Made by a program: the position numbers and the translations under genes | In this document: in pieces, positions 1-7,375 of the stretch | Layout: every line of letters begins with the position of its first letter | Position numbering within the stretch: the stretch's first letter is position 1 | The notes under the pieces: model-generated | Told to the model about the DNA's origin: nothing | Seen by the model: only the letters and a program-made list of their open reading frames with translations | Database searches by the model: none | DNA from: Erythrobacter sp. AP23 | GTDB lineage: Bacteria > Pseudomonadota > Alphaproteobacteria > Sphingomonadales > Sphingomonadaceae | DNA length: 64,000 bases | Direction of reading: 5' to 3' | Assembly: GCF_001542855.1 (NCBI RefSeq) | Contig: NZ_LNBY01000019.1 | Location: forward strand, 44,289 to 108,288

Positions 1-247
1 CGCCCGATGCGGCAATCATTCCGCCGGTCTCGAAGATGCGCGGCGCATAGGCTTCGTAGCTGAACCACCACCAAAAGATGGCATAAGGCGGATAGACAAG
101 CGCTCCGGAGATACTGAACCAGGGCGCGCCCAGCTGCGCCTGATAGCCAAGCGCGTGCGCCGTCCACTGGGTGCCCGCCCACACACCTGCGAGCGTTAGG
201 GTGAAGACGACGAGTATCTGACCCCACAATATCCGGGTTGCCGACAA
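1..247 (-). CDS. traG: Conjugative coupling protein TraG/VirD4, N-terminal fragment
   Basis: VirD4-type coupling proteins are inner-membrane ATPases that deliver the relaxase-DNA complex to the type IV secretion channel. Only the first 82 codons are in the window; the gene runs off the left edge, so the Walker motifs are not visible. Seen: a TTG start with AAAGGAG six bases upstream, an N-terminal hydrophobic segment (residues about 7-25), a WGQI-type opening, and the PWF...YPPYAIFWWW stretch typical of TraG N-termini in sphingomonad elements. The position just downstream of the relaxase and the RES/Xre pair, on the same strand, fits conjugation-gene order. The family call rests on recognising the N-terminal pattern, not on the catalytic domain. 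Confidence 0.7.
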   Translation of the reverse strand, partial: MSATRILWGQILVVFTLTLAGVWAGTQWTAHALGYQAQLGAPWFSISGALVYPPYAIFWWWFSYEAYAPRIFETGGMIAASG

Positions 248-347
248 GGCTGGCTCCTTTCGTGAAGGACAGCACGGCGGCTTTGCATTACATATTCAAG
301 TCGGAAGCTGCGTGATCGCAGGTTGGCGTAGCAAAAGCGGCGTACGG

Positions 348-1049
348 CTAGATTGCTTCCCGACTATAGTCCGGGTTGCCGGACCAGGTCAGGCGGTACA
401 TCGCCCCTTGCGCGACCGATTGCACGACGTTGGGCCACAGGGCCGCGATGCAAGTCCCATCCGCATGGCGCACAGAGGGATAGATAATGCCGTTATGACC
501 GGCGGCGCGTGCCTCCGCCGCTAGAGCATTGCCGACAGGATAGCCTTTCGTCTTGTCCGGATCGAGGGCCGGGTGTCCGGGCTGCTCGCGCAGATCGATA
601 AAGACGCCCGCCATGCTGGCGATCGTCTCGCCATATTCGACAACGGCATCGAAATCGCCGGCATCGGCGAGCGCCTGTGTCAGGTGATGACCGACCTCGG
701 CAATACAGGTCTCGACATCGAGCGCGGCATACCATGCGCCGCGGTTCGCGGGGTTGAAGCGATTGGGCTCGCGCGGTTTGGCGTAAGCAAAGCTCGCATT
801 AATGAACCTGGCATGCGGCACGCCATGAACCAGCTCGTCGGCTGTCAGCCCGCCAAACCCGCGCTCTTCGGCGATCAGGCGCGAACTCGTCGCCCCCTCG
901 ATTTCAGCGAGCAGCGCAAGCTCGGCATCACTGTCGGCAAGTGGAGCCATGACCGCTTCGCGCAAGCGCGCGCTGGAAACGAGCCGGACAGTCCGCTCGA
1001 ACGCTTCGCGGATCTGCGGCGGCTCGCCTGCCTCCTCAGAGCCCGCCAC
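348..1049 (-). CDS. RES-domain toxin (NAD+-degrading)
   Basis: The 233-residue protein matches RES-domain toxins, which degrade NAD+ (family knowledge: NAD+ phosphorolysis or hydrolysis) and stop growth when not bound by their Xre antitoxin. Seen: an Arg-rich RFN region, the GAWYAALD segment, a conserved Glu in the ETCIAEVGHHL helix, and a C-terminal HNGIIYPSVR stretch followed by ALW. This is the usual RES order, at usual length. The start codon lies inside the 3' end of the upstream antitoxin gene (14-base overlap), as expected for a coupled pair. On a mobile element it most likely serves plasmid or ICE maintenance. The enzymatic reaction is from family knowledge. Confidence 0.85.
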   Translation of the reverse strand: MAGSEEAGEPPQIREAFERTVRLVSSARLREAVMAPLADSDAELALLAEIEGATSSRLIAEERGFGGLTADELVHGVPHARFINASFAYAKPREPNRFNPANRGAWYAALDVETCIAEVGHHLTQALADAGDFDAVVEYGETIASMAGVFIDLREQPGHPALDPDKTKGYPVGNALAAEARAAGHNGIIYPSVRHADGTCIAALWPNVVQSVAQGAMYRLTWSGNPDYSREAI

Positions 1050-1467
1050 GAAGCGCGTCGATATATTGTCTGGTCTCCAGCATGCGCGGAATGCCGCCTT
1101 CGATCATCGCCCCGATGGGCGAGCGGCGATCAAACAACGGGGCCCTGTTTTCGAGCTTTGGCCAGCGATCGGCCATGTCGTTGGCGAACAGCAGATGCAG
1201 TCCCTTGAACAGACCGATCAGCGCCGACGCGCGGGTCAGCTGGTCCTGACCGAGCGAGCCTTCCCAGGTTCCGGCTTTCATCCGGTCCCAGGTGCTTTCG
1301 GACACGCCGAGCAGCGCAGCGCCCTCAGCGTTGCTCGCACCCCAGGCCCCAATGAGGCGCAGCACGGCCTTTACCGCAGCGCTGGTGAGGCGGCTGCGAT
1401 CACCGTCGCTTGCAAAGGTCTGAAGCCCCGGGGGAGCTTCGGCATGCTGAATCGCTGCACTTACCAT
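1036..1467 (-). CDS. Xre/MbcA/ParS-type antitoxin of the RES toxin
   Basis: 143-residue antitoxin of the RES/Xre type. It has an N-terminal helical Xre-like part (about residues 30-75, with GVSESTWDRMKAG as recognition-helix-like segment) and a C-terminal MbcA/ParS toxin-binding domain with the family-typical GAMIEGGIPRML segment. A longer in-frame opening exists upstream to 1545, but the ATG at 1467 is preferred: AGGAG lies seven bases before it, and an inverted repeat (operator candidate) lies within the longer version. The gene overlaps the toxin start by 14 bases. The antitoxin probably represses its own promoter through the repeat at 1479-1498. Confidence 0.85.
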   Translation of the reverse strand: MVSAAIQHAEAPPGLQTFASDGDRSRLTSAAVKAVLRLIGAWGASNAEGAALLGVSESTWDRMKAGTWEGSLGQDQLTRASALIGLFKGLHLLFANDMADRWPKLENRAPLFDRRSPIGAMIEGGIPRMLETRQYIDALRGGL

Positions 1468-1478
1468 ATCGCATCTCC

Positions 1479-1498
1479 TGATGCGTTTATAAGCATCA
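1479..1498. promoter_or_regulatory. Inverted-repeat operator of the RES/Xre pair
   Basis: TGATGC and GCATCA form a perfect 6-bp inverted repeat with an 8-base spacer, directly upstream of the antitoxin ribosome binding site. Position and symmetry fit binding by the Xre-type antitoxin for autorepression; binding is inferred. Confidence 0.5.
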
Positions 1499-1541
1499 TA
1501 TGGTGCGTTTGTCAAGATTTCCGTTATGATGCCGGTGCTCC

Positions 1542-3284
1542 TCAAACCGCCGGACCGCGCGAACGCGCAAAGTTCCAGTCGACACCGCCTCGCACATGGA
1601 CCTTGCCAGCGACTTCTTTTCCAAGATGCCGCTCGAGGTCTTGCCTCCAGGGCACGAGCTGGAAACCCACTCCGTCATCGATCATGGCGAAGCGACCCGA
1701 CGCCAGCGAAATGCGCTCGCGGTAGATGCCGGAAATGTGATCACCTTCCGTTACCGGATTTGCCAGACGACCATGACGCGCAGCCAGCGCTTTACCTGCC
1801 GCGTCCAGTTCCTGCTTGCGGAGCGTTCCGAGCAGGTTGCGCACCAAGGTCACGCTCCTACCATGTCGCTTCGCAAGACTTTGATCGACGAGCCATTCAC
1901 GGCGCTCGTCAAGAGCCTTCCGGACTTCATTGCCGAAGCCGCCTCCCAGCGACGCGGCTCGTGCCGACAGCAGCTGCCGGTCGAGCCAGGTCGCCCCGCG
2001 CGCGTCAATCTGCCGCTCGAGCGGCAGGTCCGAACGCACCAGCAGGCTGCTGCGCCGTCGCCCGTTGCGGTCGGTCCATTCGCCTGTCTCGACGATGGCG
2101 CCGGGTGCTGCATCGCTTGTCTGGTCCAGATCGGGAAAACGCAGATAATGCGCACGCCCGTCCACTCCTTCGACGATCGCATAAGCCTCGCCTGTCAGCT
2201 CATCATGAAGACCGCGCTCGACCAACCTTCCGATGACCCGGCGGTTCTCGTCTTCTCCATGCAGCGCGAAGGATGCAAGGGCGCCTTGTGCGCCGCGTCC
2301 ACGCATCGCCTTGTGCAAGGTCTTGATGATGTCGCCGCGCTCGCCCAGCGCGCGCAATGTCGGTTCGAGGTCTGCGGTCAAGGTCCAGCGCGCCGACCCG
2401 ACCCGCTCGGCCAATCCCATGCGTTCGAGCATTTGTGCGCGGCCAATAAGGAATGCGCGGTTGCTGCGGCGTGTCGCATCGTCCTCGGGGGACAAATCGA
2501 CCACGCCAAGATCGTCGCGCTGATTTTGCAAGCGGCGGTCGAGCGAGGTCCAGCGCTCGGCATCGACCTCGCGGCGGAGCGCTTGCTGAATATTGCGCTC
2601 GCTGCGCGGGCCGAGCTCGACGGTGACGCGCTCCTGGGCGCGGGCCCGCATACCTTCGCTGATATAAGAGCGATCGATCACCAGGTCCCTGCCGTCCGAG
2701 GCAACGCCGCGGACCAGGACATGGACATGCGGGTTGTCGGTATTCCAGTGATCGACCGCCACCCAGTCGGGCTTGGTGTCGAGATCGCTCGCCATATCTT
2801 CAAGGAGTTCGCGCGTGAAAGCGCGCAGGTCAGCCATCTCGCTTGCGTCTTCCGGCGACACGATGAAGCGGAAGTGATGCCGGTCGTCTTCGCAGCGCGC
2901 GGCGAAGGCATCGCCATCGACCTCATCCGATAAGGCATCGAACATCTGGGCATCCGATCCGTCACGGGTGACGCCGTCGCGTTCGAGATAGGCGATGTGG
3001 CGGGCGAGCGGTGCCGAGCGGAACCGGCTGCCGCCATGGCGAACGACGCGCGCCTTGATGATGACCCGCCGCTGGAAAGCATGGGGGCGGCCTCGGAACG
3101 CAGCACGTTTGCCGCGTCCCAGATGCCCGGTTCCGCCGCCTGCCCGGCCTCGCCCGAGCGGCGTATAGCCTGACCGGCGCGAGGCCTGCAGCACGCGCCC
3201 GACCAGCGTACCGGCCTTGCGATAGGCGCGCGCATCGCTGTCTCTTGACCGACCCGGCCTGATATCGAATTCGTCGTCAGCCAC
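1542..3284 (-). CDS. DUF3363-type relaxase (VirD2-like mobilization nuclease)
   Basis: 580-residue relaxase, expected to nick oriT, stay covalently bound to the 5' end through a tyrosine and lead the strand into the recipient. Seen: a basic N-terminus opening MADDEFDIRPGRSRD, a Tyr in HIAYLERDGV (Y99, candidate nucleophile), and the metal-binding motif DHW...NPHVHVLVRG with H179, H186 and H188. The DUF3363 region fills roughly the C-terminal 350 residues. The start is a GTG at 3284; the opening residues match the family start. No good ribosome binding site precedes it. The family is typical of Tn4371-like elements and sphingomonad plasmids. The long plus-strand openings over this gene are GC-driven shadows. 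Confidence 0.88.
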   Translation of the reverse strand: MADDEFDIRPGRSRDSDARAYRKAGTLVGRVLQASRRSGYTPLGRGRAGGGTGHLGRGKRAAFRGRPHAFQRRVIIKARVVRHGGSRFRSAPLARHIAYLERDGVTRDGSDAQMFDALSDEVDGDAFAARCEDDRHHFRFIVSPEDASEMADLRAFTRELLEDMASDLDTKPDWVAVDHWNTDNPHVHVLVRGVASDGRDLVIDRSYISEGMRARAQERVTVELGPRSERNIQQALRREVDAERWTSLDRRLQNQRDDLGVVDLSPEDDATRRSNRAFLIGRAQMLERMGLAERVGSARWTLTADLEPTLRALGERGDIIKTLHKAMRGRGAQGALASFALHGEDENRRVIGRLVERGLHDELTGEAYAIVEGVDGRAHYLRFPDLDQTSDAAPGAIVETGEWTDRNGRRRSSLLVRSDLPLERQIDARGATWLDRQLLSARAASLGGGFGNEVRKALDERREWLVDQSLAKRHGRSVTLVRNLLGTLRKQELDAAGKALAARHGRLANPVTEGDHISGIYRERISLASGRFAMIDDGVGFQLVPWRQDLERHLGKEVAGKVHVRGGVDWNFARSRGPAV

Positions 3285-3809
3285 AGACAGGAAAACCGGT
3301 AGACGGCGCTTTCAGCATTGAAAAGCCTAAGGATTCCGATCCAAGCGCCTGCAGGCGTACAGCAGAGACGGCGCATATTCTCCCGCAAAACCAACCACCT
3401 GCACCCCGACCGACGGCGGTGCTTTTATCTCGCCATCTTATTTGGCTGTCTGGTTTTCGTAGTATTCGCCATCGTCGTTTCCTCTCTTTAGCACTAATGG
3501 ACCAACTATTCGACGCCGCTGCGCGCAGGTCTGCGAAGTAGCGTTTGGGGTCTGATACGCCGCGCAATCTTCCGTGCTCATCGAGGCCGGTATCGCTCTG
3601 CATCGAGGCGGTACCCGCACGCTCGCGGCACATGTCGCTATCGGAGTTACGGGGCAGCATCACAGGCAATCGAGCGCGGTCCGCTGTGCGCGGCCGCAGG
3701 CGAGATATCGTGCTTCCCGTCTTCCTGGTCTGTATCATTCCTTCTGCCGCTCGCGCGGACCTCCGTATGTCGTCGAGCCATCAGTCGGCTGCGGTTGGTG
3801 TCTTCGTCA
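3285..3809. other. Intergenic region between relaxase and IS110; candidate oriT
   Basis: About 525 bases with no convincing gene; the open frames here lack a ribosome binding site and resemble nothing. It holds a perfect 12-bp palindrome, CGCCTGCAGGCG, at 3346-3357, about 60 bases upstream of the relaxase start, and AT-richer tracts around 3420-3500. Relaxase genes usually lie next to their origin of transfer, so oriT may be here. No nick-site sequence was recognised, so this is inference from position. Confidence 0.3.
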
Positions 3810-4898
3810 TCATGACCGCGCGTAGCTCAGCCGCTGCATCTTGGCGGCGTAGGCGCTGTCGATCTCTTGCGCTTCGGCGTCGGGATCGCCGACATAAAGC
3901 GTGCCATCGCGCCACATCGCGTGCATTACGATGGCGAGCTTGCGCGCAACCGCGACGCGCGCCTTGGCGTGGCACTTGGTCTTCGCGAGCTTCAGTCCCC
4001 ATGTCTTGATCGTGTCGCGACCCTTGAACCGGGTGAGCATCGCAGATGCCGCTTCGTAGAGCGCACGGCGCACGTCGGGATCGCCCGCCTTGCTGATCCG
4101 GCCCTTCACGTCGATCGATGAGCCCGACTGCCAGCGGCGTGCGGTCAACCCGAAGTAGGCCGCGACATTGCGCGAGCGGCGGAACCGGGCGGGATCGTCG
4201 ATCGCGCTCTTGAAGGTCAGCGCGGTGACCGGGCCGACGCCCGGGATCGCCATGAACCGGCGGCACAGCTCGTCGCGCATGGCGAGCTGGGTGACCAGTT
4301 TGTGCAGGATCAGGTACTCCTCCCACAGCGCCGCGCGTGCTCTCAGCATGCAGTCCATCAGCCCTGCGGTCATCGCATCGCCCGCAACCGCCTCGCGCAC
4401 AGCCTTCGCCATCGACCCGCGCCCGACCTTGCCTAGCCGGATCCCGAACACCTTCAGCGAGTGCCTTATGGCGTTCTCGATATCGAGGAACTTGCGCTTG
4501 AGGTTGCGCCGCTGCACCAGAAGCAAGCGTATCCGGTAGCACTCCTCGGTCTTGATATGCGCCTGCCGGAACCATCCGGTGCGCATGATATGGGCGATGC
4601 CGAGCGCATCGGCGGCGTCTGTCTTGTTGCGCTGGGCCGACAGCGCAGCGCGCACATGACGCGTCTCCAGACAGACAGCGGGCAGACCCAGCGCGAGCAA
4701 CCCGGCATGCAGCCAGGGCGAGATCGAACCCGCCTCATGGCCGACCCGGCGCAGGCGGCCGGCAAAGCGCTCCAGCGCTTCGGCGATCAGCTCCGGTTCG
4801 GTCGGCACCTCGGTCTCCAGCGCCACCTTGCCGTCATCGCCCACCACGCAGATCGCGGTCTCTTCGACCGACACGTCCAGCCCTGCAAAGTACTCCAT
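3810..4898 (-). CDS. IS110-family transposase (RNA-guided recombinase family)
   Basis: 362-residue transposase. The N-terminal DEDD (RuvC-like) domain begins with GLDVSVEE (D8) and includes the RNKTDAADALGIA motif near residue 100. The C-terminal Transposase_20 domain carries IPGVGPVTALTFKSAIDDP and SRNVAAYFGL...RRWQSG, and includes the serine region used in strand exchange. Length and domain order are those of complete family members, with no frameshift. The start ATG at 4898 opens with MEYFAGLDVS, the normal IS110 start; the longer frame to 5582 is antisense read-through of the neighbouring gene. Known of the family: recombination is guided by a structured RNA from the element's own non-coding end. 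Confidence 0.93.
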   Translation of the reverse strand: MEYFAGLDVSVEETAICVVGDDGKVALETEVPTEPELIAEALERFAGRLRRVGHEAGSISPWLHAGLLALGLPAVCLETRHVRAALSAQRNKTDAADALGIAHIMRTGWFRQAHIKTEECYRIRLLLVQRRNLKRKFLDIENAIRHSLKVFGIRLGKVGRGSMAKAVREAVAGDAMTAGLMDCMLRARAALWEEYLILHKLVTQLAMRDELCRRFMAIPGVGPVTALTFKSAIDDPARFRRSRNVAAYFGLTARRWQSGSSIDVKGRISKAGDPDVRRALYEAASAMLTRFKGRDTIKTWGLKLAKTKCHAKARVAVARKLAIVMHAMWRDGTLYVGDPDAEAQEIDSAYAAKMQRLSYARS

Positions 4899-5091
4899 CA
4901 CCCGACTCCTTCGCTTCCGTTTAACCGGAGCGAGGGAAGCGCCAGGTGCAGCAGCCGTGCAAGCCTTGGCCGCTGCCAAGTCCTCGCCGAATACAGCGGC
5001 AATCCCTCCTTTCTTTTGATGCGTAAGGCTCCGCTTATACGCCCGGTTTCGCCTGGAAACGCATGCCTGCGCGAAGGTGCGAGGCTCGCTT
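4899..5091 (-). ncRNA. Candidate IS110 bridge-RNA region
   Basis: IS110-group elements carry their guide (bridge) RNA in the non-coding stretch upstream of the transposase. Here that stretch is about 190 bases. Just upstream of the start codon is a hairpin-forming sequence, CGCTCCG-GTTAAA-CGG(A)AGCG, and several GC-rich short repeats follow. The location is known from the family; the RNA itself, its ends and its target and donor loops are inferred and would need folding and comparison with relatives. Confidence 0.35.
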
Positions 5092-5823
5092 TCATTGGGA
5101 GGAGACCGTCGAAGCAGGCGCGAATAGATCGTGCGCGGGCTGTTCCGGACGCGCGAAGGGGTTCGCTGCGGGACCGGGCATAGCCACCTCGTCCAACTCT
5201 TCTCGCCCAGCGCGGGGCGGCTGCAAGACGCCAGCCGGAGCATTCCCGGCCTGTAAAGGCACCGCCGCAAACATGCGCTCGGACTGCAACAGCGGCGCAA
5301 TCCGGGCGACATAGAGGCGTGTTTCGAGTGGCAGCGAACGCCGTCCGGCAAGCCAGTCTTCGTAGCGTCCCGGACCCGCATTGTATGCAGCGAGGAAGCC
5401 TTGCGCGCCGTAGCGATCGTACATTTCGCGCAGGTAAGACGTGCCGGCCAGAATGTTGTCGCGCGGGTCGAACGGGTCTTGCCCGAGCGTGAACCGGGCG
5501 CGCTGCCGCGACCAGGTTCCGGGCATGAGCTGCATGAGACCCATCGCTCCTGCTCTGGAAACCGCCCGCACCCGGCCCGCACTTTCGGCGCGGATCACCG
5601 CGTAGATCCAGTGCTCGGGAATGCCGAATTGCTGAGATGCTTCGCTGACATGCGCTGCAATCTCGACGCGCTGGGAAGCTCGGACAAACTGCTCCGATTG
5701 CGCAAAAACCTGTGCCGGACTCGCCGCCCACATGGTGGCCAGGAGTCCCTGCAGAAGATACAGGCGGAGCACGGAATCAGCCCTTTGCCGGGCGGCGCGC
5801 GCCGCGCGACCATATAAGGACAT
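5092..5823 (-). CDS. Periplasmic lytic transglycosylase of the transfer system
   Basis: 243-residue SLT-type murein hydrolase that locally opens peptidoglycan for the conjugation apparatus. Seen: an N-terminal hydrophobic segment (about residues 17-42) ending in an AQ signal-peptidase-like site, the catalytic Glu in AVIRAESAG (E80), the GAMGLMQLMPGTW motif just after it, and AAYNAGPGRYEDW later. The start at 5823 follows from the signal sequence; it overlaps the end of the DUF736 gene by 47 bases. The C-terminal 60 residues are Pro/Ala-rich and unstructured. The IS110 lies directly downstream; the end looks natural but a slight trimming cannot be excluded. Confidence 0.88.
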   Translation of the reverse strand: MSLYGRAARAARQRADSVLRLYLLQGLLATMWAASPAQVFAQSEQFVRASQRVEIAAHVSEASQQFGIPEHWIYAVIRAESAGRVRAVSRAGAMGLMQLMPGTWSRQRARFTLGQDPFDPRDNILAGTSYLREMYDRYGAQGFLAAYNAGPGRYEDWLAGRRSLPLETRLYVARIAPLLQSERMFAAVPLQAGNAPAGVLQPPRAGREELDEVAMPGPAANPFARPEQPAHDLFAPASTVSSQ

Positions 5824-6109
5824 GGTTCTGGTCGTCAGAACTGAACAGATTGGCGCGCAGGGGCCGAGGCAATACCGGATCGTCGATGACGAGCGTGACA
5901 AAACTGCCTGCCTTGTCGCCGACATGTTTCCAGCCTGCACCCACCTCGTAGGTTTCCTCGCCTTCACCTGCCATGATGCGATAGTCAGGGGCGTTCTCGG
6001 TGTCGCCGGGGTCGGCGGCCACCAGGGTCAGCGGTGCGTCGATGGTCAGGGTTTGCAGCCGCCCTTCAAAGCCGTCGGGTGTGGCTGCAAAAGTGCCGAT
6101 ACAGGTCAT
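5777..6109 (-). CDS. DUF736 protein
   Basis: 110-residue protein of the DUF736 family, a small soluble protein found almost always in conjugative elements of alpha- and gammaproteobacteria; its role is not known. Seen: the family opening MTCIGTFAATPDGFEGRLQTL, a central NAPDYRI segment, EVGAGWK, and a closing IDDP...RANLF block. Its start overlaps the end of traF by four bases (ATGA), and its 3' end overlaps the transglycosylase gene, so it is translated as part of the transfer operon. Confidence 0.88.
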   Translation of the reverse strand: MTCIGTFAATPDGFEGRLQTLTIDAPLTLVAADPGDTENAPDYRIMAGEGEETYEVGAGWKHVGDKAGSFVTLVIDDPVLPRPLRANLFSSDDQNHVLIWSRGARRPAKG

Positions 6110-6687
6110 TGTGCGTCTCCATCATTTACGTTGGGAATGGGAAAGTCGGCGGGCGAGGCGAGCAGGACATAGTCCCCGTCGCCCGCTTCGTTGGTCCAGA
6201 CGGGCCGCGCGCGCCCGATGACATCGGCGCGTGCGACCGGGCCGAAATAACGCCCGTCAAAGCTGCCGGGGGCGCGCCTGTTCATCACGAACAGTTCATC
6301 CGCAGCGATAGTCCGGCATCCTTTCCAGACGGGCAGTTCGCGTCCAAGGCTGTCGCGCCGACGCGCCGAGCCCGCAGGTGTCCCATTGATCTCGATGAGC
6401 AGGTCGCGCCGGCAGACCGTATCCCCGCCAAGCGCCGCAACCTCCTTGATGAGCGGAACACCCGCAGGAAGATAGCCGCGCGAGGCGAGGTATTTCTGCA
6501 GCCTGAAAGCAGGATCGATCGCGACGCGGTCGCCCCTCTGGAGACCGGTCTTTCCGCCGATTGAGTACAGTCCAACCGGCACGCTGGCCGTCACGTTCCA
6601 GACCAAAAGTCGCGAGAGCGGGATTGCGATGCTGGCCAGTGTCGCTGCCGCGACCATGCCTGCCAGAAAGGCGGTGCGCCGCCTCAT
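6106..6687 (-). CDS. traF: TraF, S26-family transfer peptidase
   Basis: 193-residue serine peptidase of the S26 (signal peptidase I-like) family. TraF proteins process and cyclise the conjugative pilin. Seen: one N-terminal membrane segment (residues about 6-28), the nucleophile Ser in TASVPVGLY (S35), the general-base Lys in LIKEVAALGGD (K81), and the late MNRRAPGSFDGRYFGP segment typical of TraF. The ATG at 6687 is chosen because it overlaps the upstream stop (ATGA) and gives the normal TraF N-terminus. The frame continues open to 7119, but that part is a shadow of the upstream gene. Confidence 0.92.
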   Translation of the reverse strand: MRRRTAFLAGMVAAATLASIAIPLSRLLVWNVTASVPVGLYSIGGKTGLQRGDRVAIDPAFRLQKYLASRGYLPAGVPLIKEVAALGGDTVCRRDLLIEINGTPAGSARRRDSLGRELPVWKGCRTIAADELFVMNRRAPGSFDGRYFGPVARADVIGRARPVWTNEAGDGDYVLLASPADFPIPNVNDGDAQ

Positions 6688-7373
6688 GATTGCAGCTTTC
6701 GCCGCCGCAGCCAGTCGCGATGGCGCGCAGGGGAATAGGAACGTACTTGCATGCCCCCTGCCAGCCTGTTGTGGACATGATGCCAGTGGTCGGGAGCTAC
6801 ATCGCAGGGATCGATGCCAACGTCCTCGATCGCATCGATCAGCGCAAAGACCTGGCGAACCTTTGGCCAGCTTCGCACCGAGAGCAGGATTTGCGCGCCA
6901 GGATCGACCTGCGGCAGAGTGGTGAACGGCTCGCCGAAACCGGCGGCTTGGGCGATCGTGAGTGTGGAGCCAACGGTCCCGTAGTCGTTCGAAGCCCACC
7001 GAACCAAGGCAAAGACCTGTCCCGGAGCATAGCTTTCGATACGCGTCCGGCGATCGAGGATGCGCTCTGCAACGGGCTTGCCGAACCGAAGCCAGTCTTC
7101 CTGCACGCCGCCGCGCCACACCAGCGTGACATGCGTAAGTGGCGGATCACCGGAACCTGCCTCGACCGGTTCCGGAGGCGGAAGCGAAGCGCGCGCTGCG
7201 CTTTTGCACAGGCGTGGCTGTGTTAGCAGGAATCTGAAAGATTCCTTGTTAGCATTGTTAAGGGCTTCGCAGGCGCCGCGTTTTCGGCGAGTCGCGCAGG
7301 CTCCCGGTTCCCGATAGTCCGGGAATAGGGTTCCCGATCGTCCGAACGTCATGGTTCCCGATAGTCCGAACAT
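6684..7373 (-). CDS. DUF2840 protein
   Basis: 229-residue protein whose body (from about residue 78) matches DUF2840, a family of unknown function confined to conjugative elements: LTHVTLVW, ASNDYGTVGSTL, WPKVRQVFALIDAIEDVGIDP, and a basic C-terminus. No internal ATG, GTG or TTG in frame precedes the conserved part. The only starts are at the extreme 5' end; the ATG at 7373 overlaps the repA stop in a TGATG junction with AAGGG upstream. The first 77 residues would therefore be translated from the iteron-like repeats and the AT-rich stretch beyond them, which is unusual. Either this leader is real or a start is lost; the domain call is firm, the N-terminus is not. Confidence 0.78.
   Translation of the reverse strand: MFGLSGTMTFGRSGTLFPDYREPGACATRRKRGACEALNNANKESFRFLLTQPRLCKSAARASLPPPEPVEAGSGDPPLTHVTLVWRGGVQEDWLRFGKPVAERILDRRTRIESYAPGQVFALVRWASNDYGTVGSTLTIAQAAGFGEPFTTLPQVDPGAQILLSVRSWPKVRQVFALIDAIEDVGIDPCDVAPDHWHHVHNRLAGGMQVRSYSPARHRDWLRRRKLQS
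7221..7255. repeat. Hairpin flanked by an 8-bp direct repeat next to the iterons
   Basis: A perfect 7-bp inverted repeat AGGAATC-TGAAA-GATTCCT (7228-7246) is bracketed by two copies of TGTTAGCA (7221-7228 and 7248-7255), followed by an AT-richer stretch (TTGTTAAG). Together with the iteron-like repeats 50 bases away this resembles the layout of a replication origin. Confidence 0.45.
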
Positions 7374-7375
7374 CA
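7306..7375. repeat. Three iteron-like direct repeats at the 3' end of repA (candidate oriV)
   Basis: The unit GGTTCCCGATAGTCCG starts at 7306, 7329 and 7353, so the copies are spaced 23 and 24 bases apart, about two helical turns. Copy 2 differs by one base (C for A). Such spaced repeats beside a replication initiator gene are the classic binding sites of plasmid Rep proteins. The array covers the repA stop and the first codons of the next gene. Use as the origin is inferred. Confidence 0.6.

Larger units (their letters stand above)
3810..5091 (-). mobile_element. IS110-family insertion sequence (ends not resolved)
   Basis: The segment contains the IS110 recombinase gene and about 190 bases of upstream non-coding DNA. 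It sits between two genes of the transfer region (lytic transglycosylase and relaxase) that are normally close together. IS110 elements lack long terminal inverted repeats and do not give clear target duplications, so the true ends cannot be read from sequence alone; the coordinates bracket only the gene and its 5' flank. Confidence 0.6.

Noticed and set aside
1596..2933. Plus-strand open frame of 445 codons over the relaxase
   Set aside because: It is antisense to a full-length relaxase with clear motifs; GC-rich DNA keeps the opposite strand open. No ribosome binding site or known domain.
3277..3738. Minus-strand open frame of 153 codons between relaxase and IS110
   Set aside because: Arg/Ser-rich with no ribosome binding site and no recognisable domain; the region is better read as non-coding.
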